In this document: one piece after another, positions 6,926 to 12,506 of the stretch
Position numbering within the stretch: the stretch's first letter is position 1
How the letters are laid out: each line of letters opens with the position of its first letter
DNA from: an uncultured Solimonas sp.
Lineage (GTDB): Bacteria; Pseudomonadota; Gammaproteobacteria; Nevskiales; Nevskiaceae
Direction of reading: 5' to 3'
Assembly (NCBI GenBank): GCA_946478985.1
Contig: CAMLDZ010000089.1
Span: forward strand, 1-12,506
DNA length: 12,506 nt
Translations under genes and position numbers: made by a program
The notes under the pieces: model-generated
Told to the model about the DNA's origin: nothing
What the model saw: the letters and a program-made list of their open reading frames with translations, nothing else
Database searches by the model: none

Positions 6926-7972
6926 ATGAGTGCCTTCCTTCTCGAATACGGCCTGTTCCTGGCCAAGACCCTGACCTGGGTGATCGCGGTGCTGGCGATC
7001 GTGCTGGGCATCGTCGGGGTCGTCCGCGCGGCGCGCGAGCAGCGGCCGTCCGGCGAACGCCTGCAGGTCGAAGACCTCGGCGAGCGCTACCGCCGGCTCG
7101 GCGATGCGATTCGCGCCGAGGTGCTCGACGACGCCGCGCTCAAGCAGCTCGACAAGACCCGCAAGCAGGAAGACAAGGCGCGGGCGAAGGCCAGCAAGCA
7201 GGGCAAGTCTGCCGACGGGCCGCGCGTCTACGTGCTCGGCTTCGATGGCGATCTGCAGGCCTCGGCGGTCGACTCGCTGCGCGAGGAGATCAGCGCCGTG
7301 CTGCAGGTGGCACGACCCGGCACCGACGAAGTGCTGCTGCGGCTCGGCAGCGAGGGCGGCATGGTGCACGGCTACGGCCTGGCGGCTTCGCAGCTGGTGC
7401 GGCTGCGTGCGGCCGGCGTGCGGCTGACGGTGTCGGTCGACAAGGTCGCGGCCAGCGGCGGCTATCTGATGGCCTGTGTCGCCGACCAGATCATCGCCGC
7501 GCCGTTCGCGATCCTCGGTTCGATCGGCGTCGTCGCCCAGCTGCCCAATTTCAACCGCCTGCTCAAGCGCCTGGACGTCGATTACGAGCTGCATACCGCT
7601 GGCGCCTACAAGCGCACGCTGACCGTGTTCGGCGAGAACACCGACGCCGCCCGCGACAAATTCCGCGAGGAGCTGGAGCAGGTTCACCAGCTGTTCAAGG
7701 CCTTCGTGCACGACTACCGGCCGCAGCTCGACGTCGAGCGTGTCGCCACCGGCGAGCACTGGTTCGGCACGCAGGCGCTGGAACTCCAGCTGGTCGACCG
7801 CATTCAGACCAGCGATGACTACCTGCTGGCGCGCAAGGCAGAAGCGGCCTTGTTCGGCCTGCGCTTCCGTCGCCGGCAGCCCTTGGCGCGGCGCGTCTCC
7901 GAAGGCCTGGTGCGGCTCGGCCTGGGTCTGCGCCGCGGCGCCGAGCAGACGGCGCAGGCGCGCTGGCAATAG
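6926..7972 (+). CDS. sohB: Inner-membrane S49 family serine protease SohB
   Basis: At 348 residues it is almost exactly the length of E. coli SohB. An N-terminal membrane segment (about residues 14-34, LTWVIAVLAIVLGIVGVV) is followed by a charged, Lys-rich stretch (about 73-95) and then the S49 (signal-peptide-peptidase-like, ClpP-fold) domain. The Ser-Lys dyad is visible: Ser177 in KVAASGGYLMAC and Lys229 in HTAGAYKRTLTVFGEN. The LRLGSEGGMVHGYG (138-151) and GSIGVVAQLPNF (198-209) segments are also standard. The catalytic domain should face the periplasm and degrade membrane or misfolded proteins. ATG 6926 fits the family start; a TTG 18 codons upstream adds an unlikely charged extension. 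The PEBP gene follows after 24 bases, suggesting an operon. Confidence 0.95.
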   Translation: MSAFLLEYGLFLAKTLTWVIAVLAIVLGIVGVVRAAREQRPSGERLQVEDLGERYRRLGDAIRAEVLDDAALKQLDKTRKQEDKARAKASKQGKSADGPRVYVLGFDGDLQASAVDSLREEISAVLQVARPGTDEVLLRLGSEGGMVHGYGLAASQLVRLRAAGVRLTVSVDKVAASGGYLMACVADQIIAAPFAILGSIGVVAQLPNFNRLLKRLDVDYELHTAGAYKRTLTVFGENTDAARDKFREELEQVHQLFKAFVHDYRPQLDVERVATGEHWFGTQALELQLVDRIQTSDDYLLARKAEAALFGLRFRRRQPLARRVSEGLVRLGLGLRRGAEQTAQARWQ

Positions 7973-7996
7973 CTTTCAAATCAGGAAACCCGATCG

Positions 7997-8629
7997 ATGA
8001 AACTGAGCAGTCGCAGCATCCCGGCCTCCGGCCGCATCGCCGGCCGCTGTGCGTTCGCCGTGCAGAGCCCGTCCGGCCATATCCGCCTCAGCGGCAACCG
8101 CAATCCGCAGCTGAGCTGGGCCGGCGTGCCGGCCGGCACGCGCAGTTTCGCGCTCAGCTGCATCGACCAGGACGCGCCGACGCGGCCGGACGACGTCAAC
8201 CGCGAAGGCCGCAGCGTGCCGGCCAGTCTGCCGCGCGCCGAGTTCGTGCACTGGCTGATGGTCGGCATCCCGGCCGCGCAACGGACGATCGAGGAGGGCG
8301 CTTGCAGCGCTGGCGTGATCGCGCACGGCAAGACAGCGCCGCAGGGGCCGGAAGGCAGCGTGCAAGGCCTCAACGACTACACCGGCTGGTTCGACGGCGA
8401 CGCGGCGATGGCCGGCCGCTACCTCGGCTACGACGGCCCGTGCCCGCCGTGGAACGACGAGCGCGTGCATCGTTACCGCTTTGAGATCCATGCCACCGAT
8501 ATCGAGCGCTGGTCGCTCGACAGCGGCTTCAGCGTCGCGCAGTTCCGCGCCGCACTGCAGGGCCATGTGCTGGCCAGCGCCTCGCTGACCGGGGTTTACA
8601 GCCTCAACCCGCTGATCCGGCTGCCTTGA
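7997..8629 (+). CDS. YbhB/YbcL family (PEBP) protein
   Basis: The 210-residue protein belongs to the phosphatidylethanolamine-binding-protein family. Its signatures are the NPQLSWAGVPAGTRSFAL opening (36-53), DQDAPTRPDDVN (58-68), FVHWLMVGIP (83-92), and GPCPPWNDERVHRYRFEIHA (147-166), which builds the anion/ligand pocket. There is no signal peptide, so it is probably cytosolic. The biochemical role of bacterial PEBPs is poorly defined; small-ligand binding and effects on kinases or proteases have been proposed for relatives. AGGAAA, about nine bases before ATG 7997, supports the start. Its 24-base distance from sohB suggests co-transcription and possibly a shared envelope-related task, which is inference. 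Confidence 0.93.
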   Translation: MKLSSRSIPASGRIAGRCAFAVQSPSGHIRLSGNRNPQLSWAGVPAGTRSFALSCIDQDAPTRPDDVNREGRSVPASLPRAEFVHWLMVGIPAAQRTIEEGACSAGVIAHGKTAPQGPEGSVQGLNDYTGWFDGDAAMAGRYLGYDGPCPPWNDERVHRYRFEIHATDIERWSLDSGFSVAQFRAALQGHVLASASLTGVYSLNPLIRLP

Positions 8630-8647
8630 AAAACGCCCGGCAGCCCG

Positions 8648-8674
8648 AAACTAACGAAAAGCGCGGCGGTCTGA
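8648..8674 (+). promoter_or_regulatory. Candidate sigma-E-type promoter upstream of the HtrA protease gene
   Basis: AAACTA (8648-8653) and TCTGA (8670-8674) are separated by 16 bases, resembling the extracytoplasmic-stress consensus GAACTT-N16-TCTGA. The -10 and the spacing match exactly and the -35 keeps AACT. It lies 47 bases before ATG 8721. HtrA/DegP genes are classic sigma-E targets, but the match is too short to be sure. Confidence 0.35.
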
Positions 8675-8720
8675 GTTGCCGCTGCCGATCCGCAGTCCGA
8701 TTTCGAGAATCGCGCCCACA

Positions 8721-10145
8721 ATGTCCAAAGAATTCGCCTTGAAACTGCTTGCACCGCTTGCCGTCTCGGCCTCGATCCTGGCCGCAGCCTTCATGATGTC
8801 CTCCGCGCCGCCGCCCGCGCACGCCGATCTGCCGGTGGCGCCGACACAGCCGAGCCTGCCGATCTCCGGCGGCATTCCGAGCCTGGCGCCGATGCTCAGG
8901 CCGGTGATGCCCGCGGTCGTCAATATCTCCGTCAAGGGTTCGGTGGAAGTCCGTAATCCGCTGATGGAGGATCCGTTCTTCCGCCGCTTCTTCGACGTGC
9001 CCGAGGAGCCGCAGGAGCGTGATTTCCAGTCGGTCGGCTCGGGCGTGATCGTCGATGCCGCCAAGGGCTACGTCATCACCAACAACCACGTCGTCAAGGA
9101 TGCCAAGGAGCTCAAGGTCCGCCTCAGCGACGACCGCGAGTTCGACGCCAAGCTGATCGGCCGCGACGACGGTACCGACGTCGCCGTGCTGCAGATCAAG
9201 GCCGACAAGCTCAACGCGCTGCCGCTGGGCAATTCCGATGGTCTGCAGGTCGGCGATTTCGTCGTCGCCATCGGCTCGCCGTACAACCTGCGCCAGACCG
9301 TCACCAGCGGCATCGTCTCGGCGCTCGGCCGCACCGGCATCGGCGACGGCTATGCCGACTTCATCCAGACCGACGCCTCGATCAACCCGGGCAACTCCGG
9401 CGGTGCGCTGGTCAACCTCAAGGGCGAGCTGGTCGGCGTGCCGTCGATGATCTTCTCGCAGTCCGGCGGCAACGTCGGCATCGGCTTCGCGATCCCGGTC
9501 AATCTGGTCAAGAGCATCATGGCGCAGCTGATCGACCACGGCTCGGTCGAGCGCGGCCGCATCGGCGTCGTCGGCGGCCAGGAGGTCACCCCGGAGCTGG
9601 CCAAGGCGCTGAACCTGCCGACCAGCCGCGGCGCGCTGATCGGCCGCATCATTCCCGGCTCGCCGGCCGACAAGGCCGGGCTGAAGGCCGGTGACCTGAT
9701 CGTCGCGGCCAACGGCAAGGACGTCGTCGACTTCGCGCAGCTGCGCAGCCTGATCGGTCTGCTGCGCGTCGGCGACAAGGTGGAGTTCAAGCTTTATCGC
9801 GACGGCAAGCCCAAGACCGTCACCGCCACGGTGGGCAAGGACACGCAGCTCGCGGCGAGCGCCGCGGCCGGCAAGGAAGTCGCGCCGCGTCTGGCCGGCG
9901 CCACTTTCGCGCCGGTCGACGACAGCGTCCGCGACACCGATGTCGACAGCGGCATCGTCGTCAAGGATGTGCAGCCCAATTCCGCGGCGGCGCGGGCCGG
10001 ACTGCGGCCGGGCGACATCATCATCGCGGTCAATCGCCAGCCGGTCGCCACGCTCGAAGAGTTCGGCAAGCTGACCGCCGGCAAGGGCCAGTTGCTGCTG
10101 CAGCTGCGCCGCGGTCCGGGCGCGCTGTTCCTGCTGCTGCAATGA
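8721..10145 (+). CDS. Periplasmic Do/HtrA (DegP/DegQ-type) serine protease
   Basis: The 474-residue protein has an N-terminal export signal (1-35, hydrophobic core LLAPLAVSASILAAAF, AHA before Asp36), a trypsin-like domain (about 55-275) and two PDZ domains (about 280-372 and 390-470). The catalytic triad is complete: His123 in ITNNHVVKDA, Asp153 in DDGTDVAVLQI, Ser226 in INPGNSGGALVN. PDZ1 is marked by GALIGRIIPGSPADKAGLKAGD and PDZ2 by GIVVKDVQPNSAAARAGLRPGD. It should degrade and/or chaperone misfolded envelope proteins as an oligomer. ATG 8721 was chosen because the signal peptide starts there; a TTG at 8676 would prepend an unconserved 15 residues. A 13-bp hairpin lies about 50 bases downstream. 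Deg-family paralogue assignment (DegP, DegQ or MucD) is not possible by eye. Confidence 0.95.
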   Translation: MSKEFALKLLAPLAVSASILAAAFMMSSAPPPAHADLPVAPTQPSLPISGGIPSLAPMLRPVMPAVVNISVKGSVEVRNPLMEDPFFRRFFDVPEEPQERDFQSVGSGVIVDAAKGYVITNNHVVKDAKELKVRLSDDREFDAKLIGRDDGTDVAVLQIKADKLNALPLGNSDGLQVGDFVVAIGSPYNLRQTVTSGIVSALGRTGIGDGYADFIQTDASINPGNSGGALVNLKGELVGVPSMIFSQSGGNVGIGFAIPVNLVKSIMAQLIDHGSVERGRIGVVGGQEVTPELAKALNLPTSRGALIGRIIPGSPADKAGLKAGDLIVAANGKDVVDFAQLRSLIGLLRVGDKVEFKLYRDGKPKTVTATVGKDTQLAASAAAGKEVAPRLAGATFAPVDDSVRDTDVDSGIVVKDVQPNSAAARAGLRPGDIIIAVNRQPVATLEEFGKLTAGKGQLLLQLRRGPGALFLLLQ

Positions 10146-10186
10146 CCGGCGGCAGGCCACGCCGTCGCGCGGTCTGAAGCAAGCGG

Positions 10187-10216
10187 TACTTCGAAGGCGG
10201 CGGCCCGGGCTATACT
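10187..10216 (+). promoter_or_regulatory. Candidate promoter for the zapB-like/zapA operon
   Basis: TATACT (10211-10216) is a near-consensus -10. The -35 is weak: TACTTC at 10187-10192 with 18-base spacing is the best choice. The predicted start near 10223 leaves a leader of about 22 bases to ATG 10245. Confidence 0.5.
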
Positions 10217-10229
10217 GGGCCGCCGCCTT
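10194..10229 (+). terminator. Hairpin after htrA, with the downstream promoter -10 in its loop
   Basis: A perfect 13-bp stem pairs AAGGCGGCGGCCC (10194-10206) with GGGCCGCCGCCTT (10217-10229) around a ten-base loop. It sits 49 bases after the HtrA stop. The T-tract is short (TTCTACC), so termination would be partial or need Rho. The loop ends in TATACT, a good -10 hexamer for the next operon. Confidence 0.5.
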
Positions 10230-10244
10230 CTACCGTCAACGGCC

Positions 10245-10439
10245 ATGATGGAATCCGAACTTCAGCAGCTCGAAGACCGTATCCAGCGTCTGATGGCGGC
10301 TTACCGCCAGGCGCGTCTCGAAGAGAAGCGCGCGTTGCAGGAACGTGATCGCGTGCTCGCGCTCAATACCGAACTGCGACGCCGCATCGAAGGCATCGTC
10401 GAGCGCGTGCGTTCGCTGGAATCGGAGCAAGAATCGTGA
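10245..10439 (+). CDS. Small coiled-coil protein, TIGR02449 / ZapB-like
   Basis: The 64-residue protein is highly charged and built of heptads across nearly its whole length (LQQLEDRIQRLMAAYRQARL, then EEKRALQERDRVLALNTELR), so it should be one long alpha-helical coiled coil in the cytoplasm. Size, composition and position directly before zapA match the gammaproteobacterial TIGR02449 family, which is thought to be ZapB-like and to support Z-ring assembly with ZapA. The second codon is also ATG (10248), so either Met may be used. The stop overlaps the GTG start of zapA by four bases (GTGA), indicating translational coupling. Confidence 0.85.
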   Translation: MMESELQQLEDRIQRLMAAYRQARLEEKRALQERDRVLALNTELRRRIEGIVERVRSLESEQES

Positions 10440-10756
10440 GTGCAGCCCCGGACAATCAAGAACCGCTCAGTGTCACCGTGCGCATCATGGGCAAGGAATA
10501 CACCGTCGCCTGCCCGACAGAGGAGCACGAGGCCCTGGTCAAGTCCGCCGACTATCTCAACGAGCGCATGACCAGCATCCGCAAGCGCGGCAAGGCGCTG
10601 GGTACCGAGCGCATCGCCGTGATGGCGGCGCTCAACATCGCGCGCGAGTTGCTGGAGATGCAGGGCGTCGAAGGTGTGGCGCAGCCTGATCCCGGTACGG
10701 TGCAGCGGCTGCGGCAGATGTCGCTCGACATCGACTCGACGCTAGCGCTTGAGTGA
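10436..10756 (+). CDS. zapA: Cell division protein ZapA
   Basis: The 106-residue protein shows the full ZapA pattern: a beta strand with VTVRIMGKEYTVACPTEE (13-30), ALVKSADYLNERMTSIRK (33-50), GTERIAVMAALNIARELLEM (56-75), then a C-terminal helix for tetramer formation. ZapA crosslinks FtsZ protofilaments at midcell. The start is GTG at 10436, overlapping the upstream stop by four bases; GGAG eight to nine bases before it supports this choice. The 6S RNA gene begins about 43 bases after the stop, the same order as in E. coli, where zapA lies just ahead of ssrS. Confidence 0.95.
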   Translation: MSAAPDNQEPLSVTVRIMGKEYTVACPTEEHEALVKSADYLNERMTSIRKRGKALGTERIAVMAALNIARELLEMQGVEGVAQPDPGTVQRLRQMSLDIDSTLALE

Positions 10757-10787
10757 CAAACGGACGGGACCGCTCGGCCTCACGTGA

Positions 10788-10793
10788 TATTCT
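10788..10793 (+). promoter_or_regulatory. -10 element of the 6S RNA promoter
   Basis: TATTCT lies seven bases before G10800, where the 6S closing stem begins. The -35 is weak (CGGGAC at 10765-10770, 17-base spacing). Confidence 0.6.
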
Positions 10794-10799
10794 GTGCGC

Positions 10800-10984
10800 G
10801 TGTCTCCTGCGGTGTACGTGAGTCGGTCAAGTACCCTTGAGCCTATTTAGTAAACCCCGGGAGCCGTAACCGTGCCGGGCGTGCAGGCCCACCCCGTAGT
10901 GGGAAGCCCAAAGGCAAGGCGAGGTGCCCACTTGAGACTACGTCTCAAGGTCAATGACCGATGACGGCACAGGCGGGAGACACC
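10800..10984 (+). ncRNA. ssrS: 6S RNA
   Basis: 6S RNA mimics an open promoter and binds sigma-70 RNA polymerase. Its identity rests on position (zapA upstream, cyclo-ligase downstream), a length of about 185 bases, and structure. The closing stem pairs 10800-10810 (GTGTCTCCTGC) with 10973-10983 (GCGGGAGACAC), 11 pairs with one G:U, extended by a short helix 10812-10815/10967-10970. The 5' strand then carries GAGTCGGTCAAGTACCCTTGAGCC, typical of gammaproteobacterial 6S. Internal hairpins include CCCAC/GTGGG (10888-10892/10899-10903) and CTTGAGAC-TAC-GTCTCAAG (10931-10949), the equivalent of the CCTTGAA...TTCAAGG hairpin of E. coli 6S. The exact ends are inferred from pairing. The 3' strand runs 24 bases into the next coding region. 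Confidence 0.88.
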
Positions 10985-11560
10985 TTTCTTCTCAAGCAGA
11001 CGTTGCGGCGCCAGGTGCGCGCGCGACGGCTGCTCATTCCCCTCGCGCAGCGACGTCGCGCCGGCCTAGCCGCCGCGGCCGTGGCCTTGCGCGCCTTGCT
11101 GCCGCTGCGGCCACGCTGCGTGGCCCTGTATCTGGCCTACGGCAGCGAGCTGGCGACGCTGCCGCTGATCCGTGCGCTACAGCGGCATGGCATCCGCGTC
11201 GCCGTGCCGCGCATGCGCCAGACAGGACAGATGCATTTCGAGCAGTTCCGGTCGCAACAGAAGTTGCGCCGCAATCCGCAGCGCGTTCTCGAACCGGCGC
11301 TGCGCGGGCGGCGTGTACTGCGCGGCGAATGCGAGGCGGTGTTGCTGCCCTTACTCGGCTTCGACCGGCACGGCACGCGGCTCGGCAGTGGTGGCGGCTA
11401 TTACGATCGCTGGTTGCAAGGGCCGCGGCTCGGGCGCCGGCCGCTCTACCTCGGCTACGCTTATGCGCTGCAGGAACTCGAACATATTCCGCGCGAGCCC
11501 TGGGACGTGGCGCTCGACGCGGTGATCACCGAACAAGGAGTGCGATGGCTTACTGGCTGA
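10961..11560 (+). CDS. ygfA: 5-formyltetrahydrofolate cyclo-ligase
   Basis: The 199-residue enzyme matches the family in length. It makes 5,10-methenyltetrahydrofolate from 5-formyltetrahydrofolate with ATP, in cytosolic folate recycling. Visible signatures are LKQTLRRQVRARR (11-23), CVALYLAYGSELATLPLI (53-70), RVAVPRM (79-85), the nucleotide/substrate motif LLPLLGFDRHGTRLGSGGGYYDRW (128-151), and WDVALDAVITEQG (181-193). The conserved N-terminus begins at residue 11, so ATG 10961 is the only good start; AAGG ten bases before it could serve as ribosome-binding site. That start region lies inside the 3' strand of the predicted 6S RNA closing stem. The last 16 bases overlap the EVE gene. Co-transcription with ssrS is known in E. 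coli and likely here. Confidence 0.93.
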   Translation: MTAQAGDTFLLKQTLRRQVRARRLLIPLAQRRRAGLAAAAVALRALLPLRPRCVALYLAYGSELATLPLIRALQRHGIRVAVPRMRQTGQMHFEQFRSQQKLRRNPQRVLEPALRGRRVLRGECEAVLLPLLGFDRHGTRLGSGGGYYDRWLQGPRLGRRPLYLGYAYALQELEHIPREPWDVALDAVITEQGVRWLTG

Positions 11561-12021
11561 TGAAGTCCGAACCCGACTGTTTCTCGATCGACGATCTGGC
11601 GGCGCGGCCGAAGCAGACCGAGAAGTGGGACGGCGTGCGCAACTACCAGGTGCGCAACATGTTCCGCGACCAGATGCAGGAGGGCGACCAGGCCTTCTTC
11701 TATCACTCCAGCTGTCCGGAGCCGGGCATCGTCGGCGTGATGAAGATTGCGTCGCCCGCGTATCCGGACCCCACGCAGTTCGATCCGAAGGCCGATCACT
11801 ACGATCCGAAATCGACGCAGGAGGATCCGCGCTGGTTGCTGGTCGACGTCAGGTTCGAGCGCAAGTTGAACTCGATCATCTCGCTGGCCGAACTGCGCAG
11901 CCACGAGGACAAGCTCAAGGGTCTGGCGCTGCTGATGCCGGGCAGCCGGCTGTCGGTGACGCCGGTCAAGCCGGAGCACTGGAACTACATTCTCAAGCTG
12001 GAAACGAAAAAGCGCGCCTGA
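11545..12021 (+). CDS. EVE domain-containing protein
   Basis: The 158-residue protein is a single EVE domain, related to human THYN1 and structurally to PUA/YTH domains. Signatures are the opening YWLMKSEPDCFSIDDL (3-18), WDGVRNYQVRNMFRDQM (28-44), GDQAFFYHSSCPEPGIVGVM (47-66), SPAYPDPTQFDP (70-81), and the YDPKSTQEDPRWLLVDVRF block (86-104). EVE domains are proposed to bind modified bases in nucleic acids; a housekeeping role is suggested by its frequent place beside the cyclo-ligase gene. AAGGAG four bases before ATG 11545 and a 16-base overlap with the upstream gene point to coupled translation. The coding sequence ends inside a terminator hairpin whose loop is the TGA stop codon. Confidence 0.95.
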   Translation: MAYWLMKSEPDCFSIDDLAARPKQTEKWDGVRNYQVRNMFRDQMQEGDQAFFYHSSCPEPGIVGVMKIASPAYPDPTQFDPKADHYDPKSTQEDPRWLLVDVRFERKLNSIISLAELRSHEDKLKGLALLMPGSRLSVTPVKPEHWNYILKLETKKRA

Positions 12022-12035
12022 GGCGCGCTTTTTCG
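12005..12035. terminator. Bidirectional rho-independent terminator overlapping the EVE stop codon
   Basis: A perfect 14-bp stem pairs CGAAAAAGCGCGCC (12005-12018) with GGCGCGCTTTTTCG (12022-12035). The three-base loop is TGA, the stop codon of the EVE gene. The TTTTT run ends plus-strand transcripts; on the minus strand the mirrored TTTTTCGTTTC serves the convergent DUF934 gene, whose stop is at 12055. Confidence 0.92.
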
Positions 12036-12054
12036 TATGGCGACGCGTGCAGCC

Positions 12055-12506
12055 TCAGCGACGCAGGCGCAGGCGCTGCACCGGCGTCAGCTGATCGGCA
12101 GCCGGCTGGTAGGCGAGGTCGAAATCCTGGAACGCGGTCAGGCAGACCGCCGGATCCTGATCGGCGCGCAGCGCGAAGCTGTTGATGCCGCTGCGCCACA
12201 TGTTGTGGATCTGGTCGCGCGCGACGGCATTGCCGGTGGCGCGGACCTCGCCCTTGAAACCGTAGCGGTCGCGCAGCAGGCGTGCCTGCGAGTAGGCGCG
12301 GCCGTCGGCAAAGGCCGGGAATTCCAGCGCGATCAGCGGGCGGTCCTTGAGCTGTTCCCAGACCGTCGACAGCTCGACGGTGTTGGGAATGCGCACGCCG
12401 ACCGTCAGGCCGCTGCTGCGCAGCGCCGCTTCATCCTGCTGCCAGCGCGCGAGCGAGACGATCAGCTTGCCGCTGTCCGGCAGCGCGGCGTCATCGGCCA
12501 GCACGG
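12055..12506 (-). CDS. DUF934 family protein (5' end beyond the window)
   Basis: At least 150 residues read leftward from the right edge. The DUF934 signature is clear: ALEFPAFADGRAYSQARLLR followed by DRYGFKGEVRATGNAVARDQIHNMWRSGINSFALR, with a short basic C-terminus (VQRLRLRR). The window starts at a region resembling residue 20-25 of the family, so a short N-terminal piece is missing; the GTG at 12504 is probably internal. DUF934 proteins often lie directly downstream of cysI-type sulfite/nitrite reductase genes and are linked to assimilatory sulfur metabolism. Such a gene would be expected just outside the window to the right. The molecular function is unknown. It converges on the EVE gene and shares its terminator. 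Confidence 0.88.
   Translation of the reverse strand, partial: VLADDAALPDSGKLIVSLARWQQDEAALRSSGLTVGVRIPNTVELSTVWEQLKDRPLIALEFPAFADGRAYSQARLLRDRYGFKGEVRATGNAVARDQIHNMWRSGINSFALRADQDPAVCLTAFQDFDLAYQPAADQLTPVQRLRLRR

Noticed and set aside
8619..8645. Inverted repeat GGCTGCC/GGCAGCC at the end of the PEBP gene as a terminator
   Set aside because: Only seven pairs, a 13-base loop and no T-tract; too weak to call.
8604..10160. 518-residue open frame on the minus strand opposite htrA
   Set aside because: Low-complexity Asp/Ala/Arg/Leu composition without a family signature; the plus strand encodes a complete HtrA with its catalytic triad.
10954..11544. In-frame upstream extension of the EVE gene to an ATG at 10954
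   Set aside because: The extension reads through the cyclo-ligase gene in another frame and is Arg/Ala-rich; the EVE domain starts exactly at 11545 behind AAGGAG.

Overview
The window is GC-rich, densely coded chromosomal DNA of a gammaproteobacterium. The best single marker is the block zapB-like coiled coil - zapA - 6S RNA (ssrS) - 5-formyltetrahydrofolate cyclo-ligase - EVE-domain protein (10245-12021), an order familiar from Pseudomonas and Xanthomonadales/Nevskiales-type gammaproteobacteria. The clustered CCTTCTCCCCGC-type palindromes at 2220-2397 also resemble intergenic repeats common in Xanthomonadaceae-like genomes. The exact genus cannot be read from the sequence.

Layout. 1-2105 (minus strand): an OPT-family oligopeptide/metal-chelate transporter, followed by the first 44 codons of a secreted protein that runs off the left edge. 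2106-2473: an intergenic stretch with three palindromic REP-like elements and a 25-bp direct tandem repeat that stops just before the next start codon. 2474-5535 (plus): a large protein fusing a papain-like (C1) cysteine-peptidase domain to an alpha/beta-hydrolase domain, then a stand-alone HDOD protein. A bidirectional terminator at 5545-5585 separates these from the convergent OmpA-family outer-membrane protein (5597-6748, minus), which carries thrombospondin-type-3 repeats. 6926-8629 (plus): the inner-membrane S49 protease SohB and a PEBP/YbhB-family protein, probably one operon. 8721-10145: a periplasmic HtrA/Deg serine protease with two PDZ domains. 10245-12021: the cell-division/6S/folate/EVE block. 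12055-12506 (minus): a DUF934 protein entering from the right edge, convergent with the EVE gene and sharing its terminator hairpin.

How the genes fit together. The middle of the window is rich in envelope functions (OmpA-type peptidoglycan anchor, SohB, HtrA), and a sigma-E-like promoter candidate precedes htrA. The right part is housekeeping: ZapA and its small coiled-coil partner (Z-ring assembly), 6S RNA (RNA-polymerase regulator) and the folate-salvage enzyme classically co-transcribed with it. In this window the 3' strand of the 6S closing stem overlaps the first eight codons of the cyclo-ligase gene. The least ordinary protein is the C1-peptidase/alpha-beta-hydrolase fusion at 2474-4654, whose role cannot be deduced from its neighbours. 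I see no phage, transposase, CRISPR array, tRNA or rRNA.
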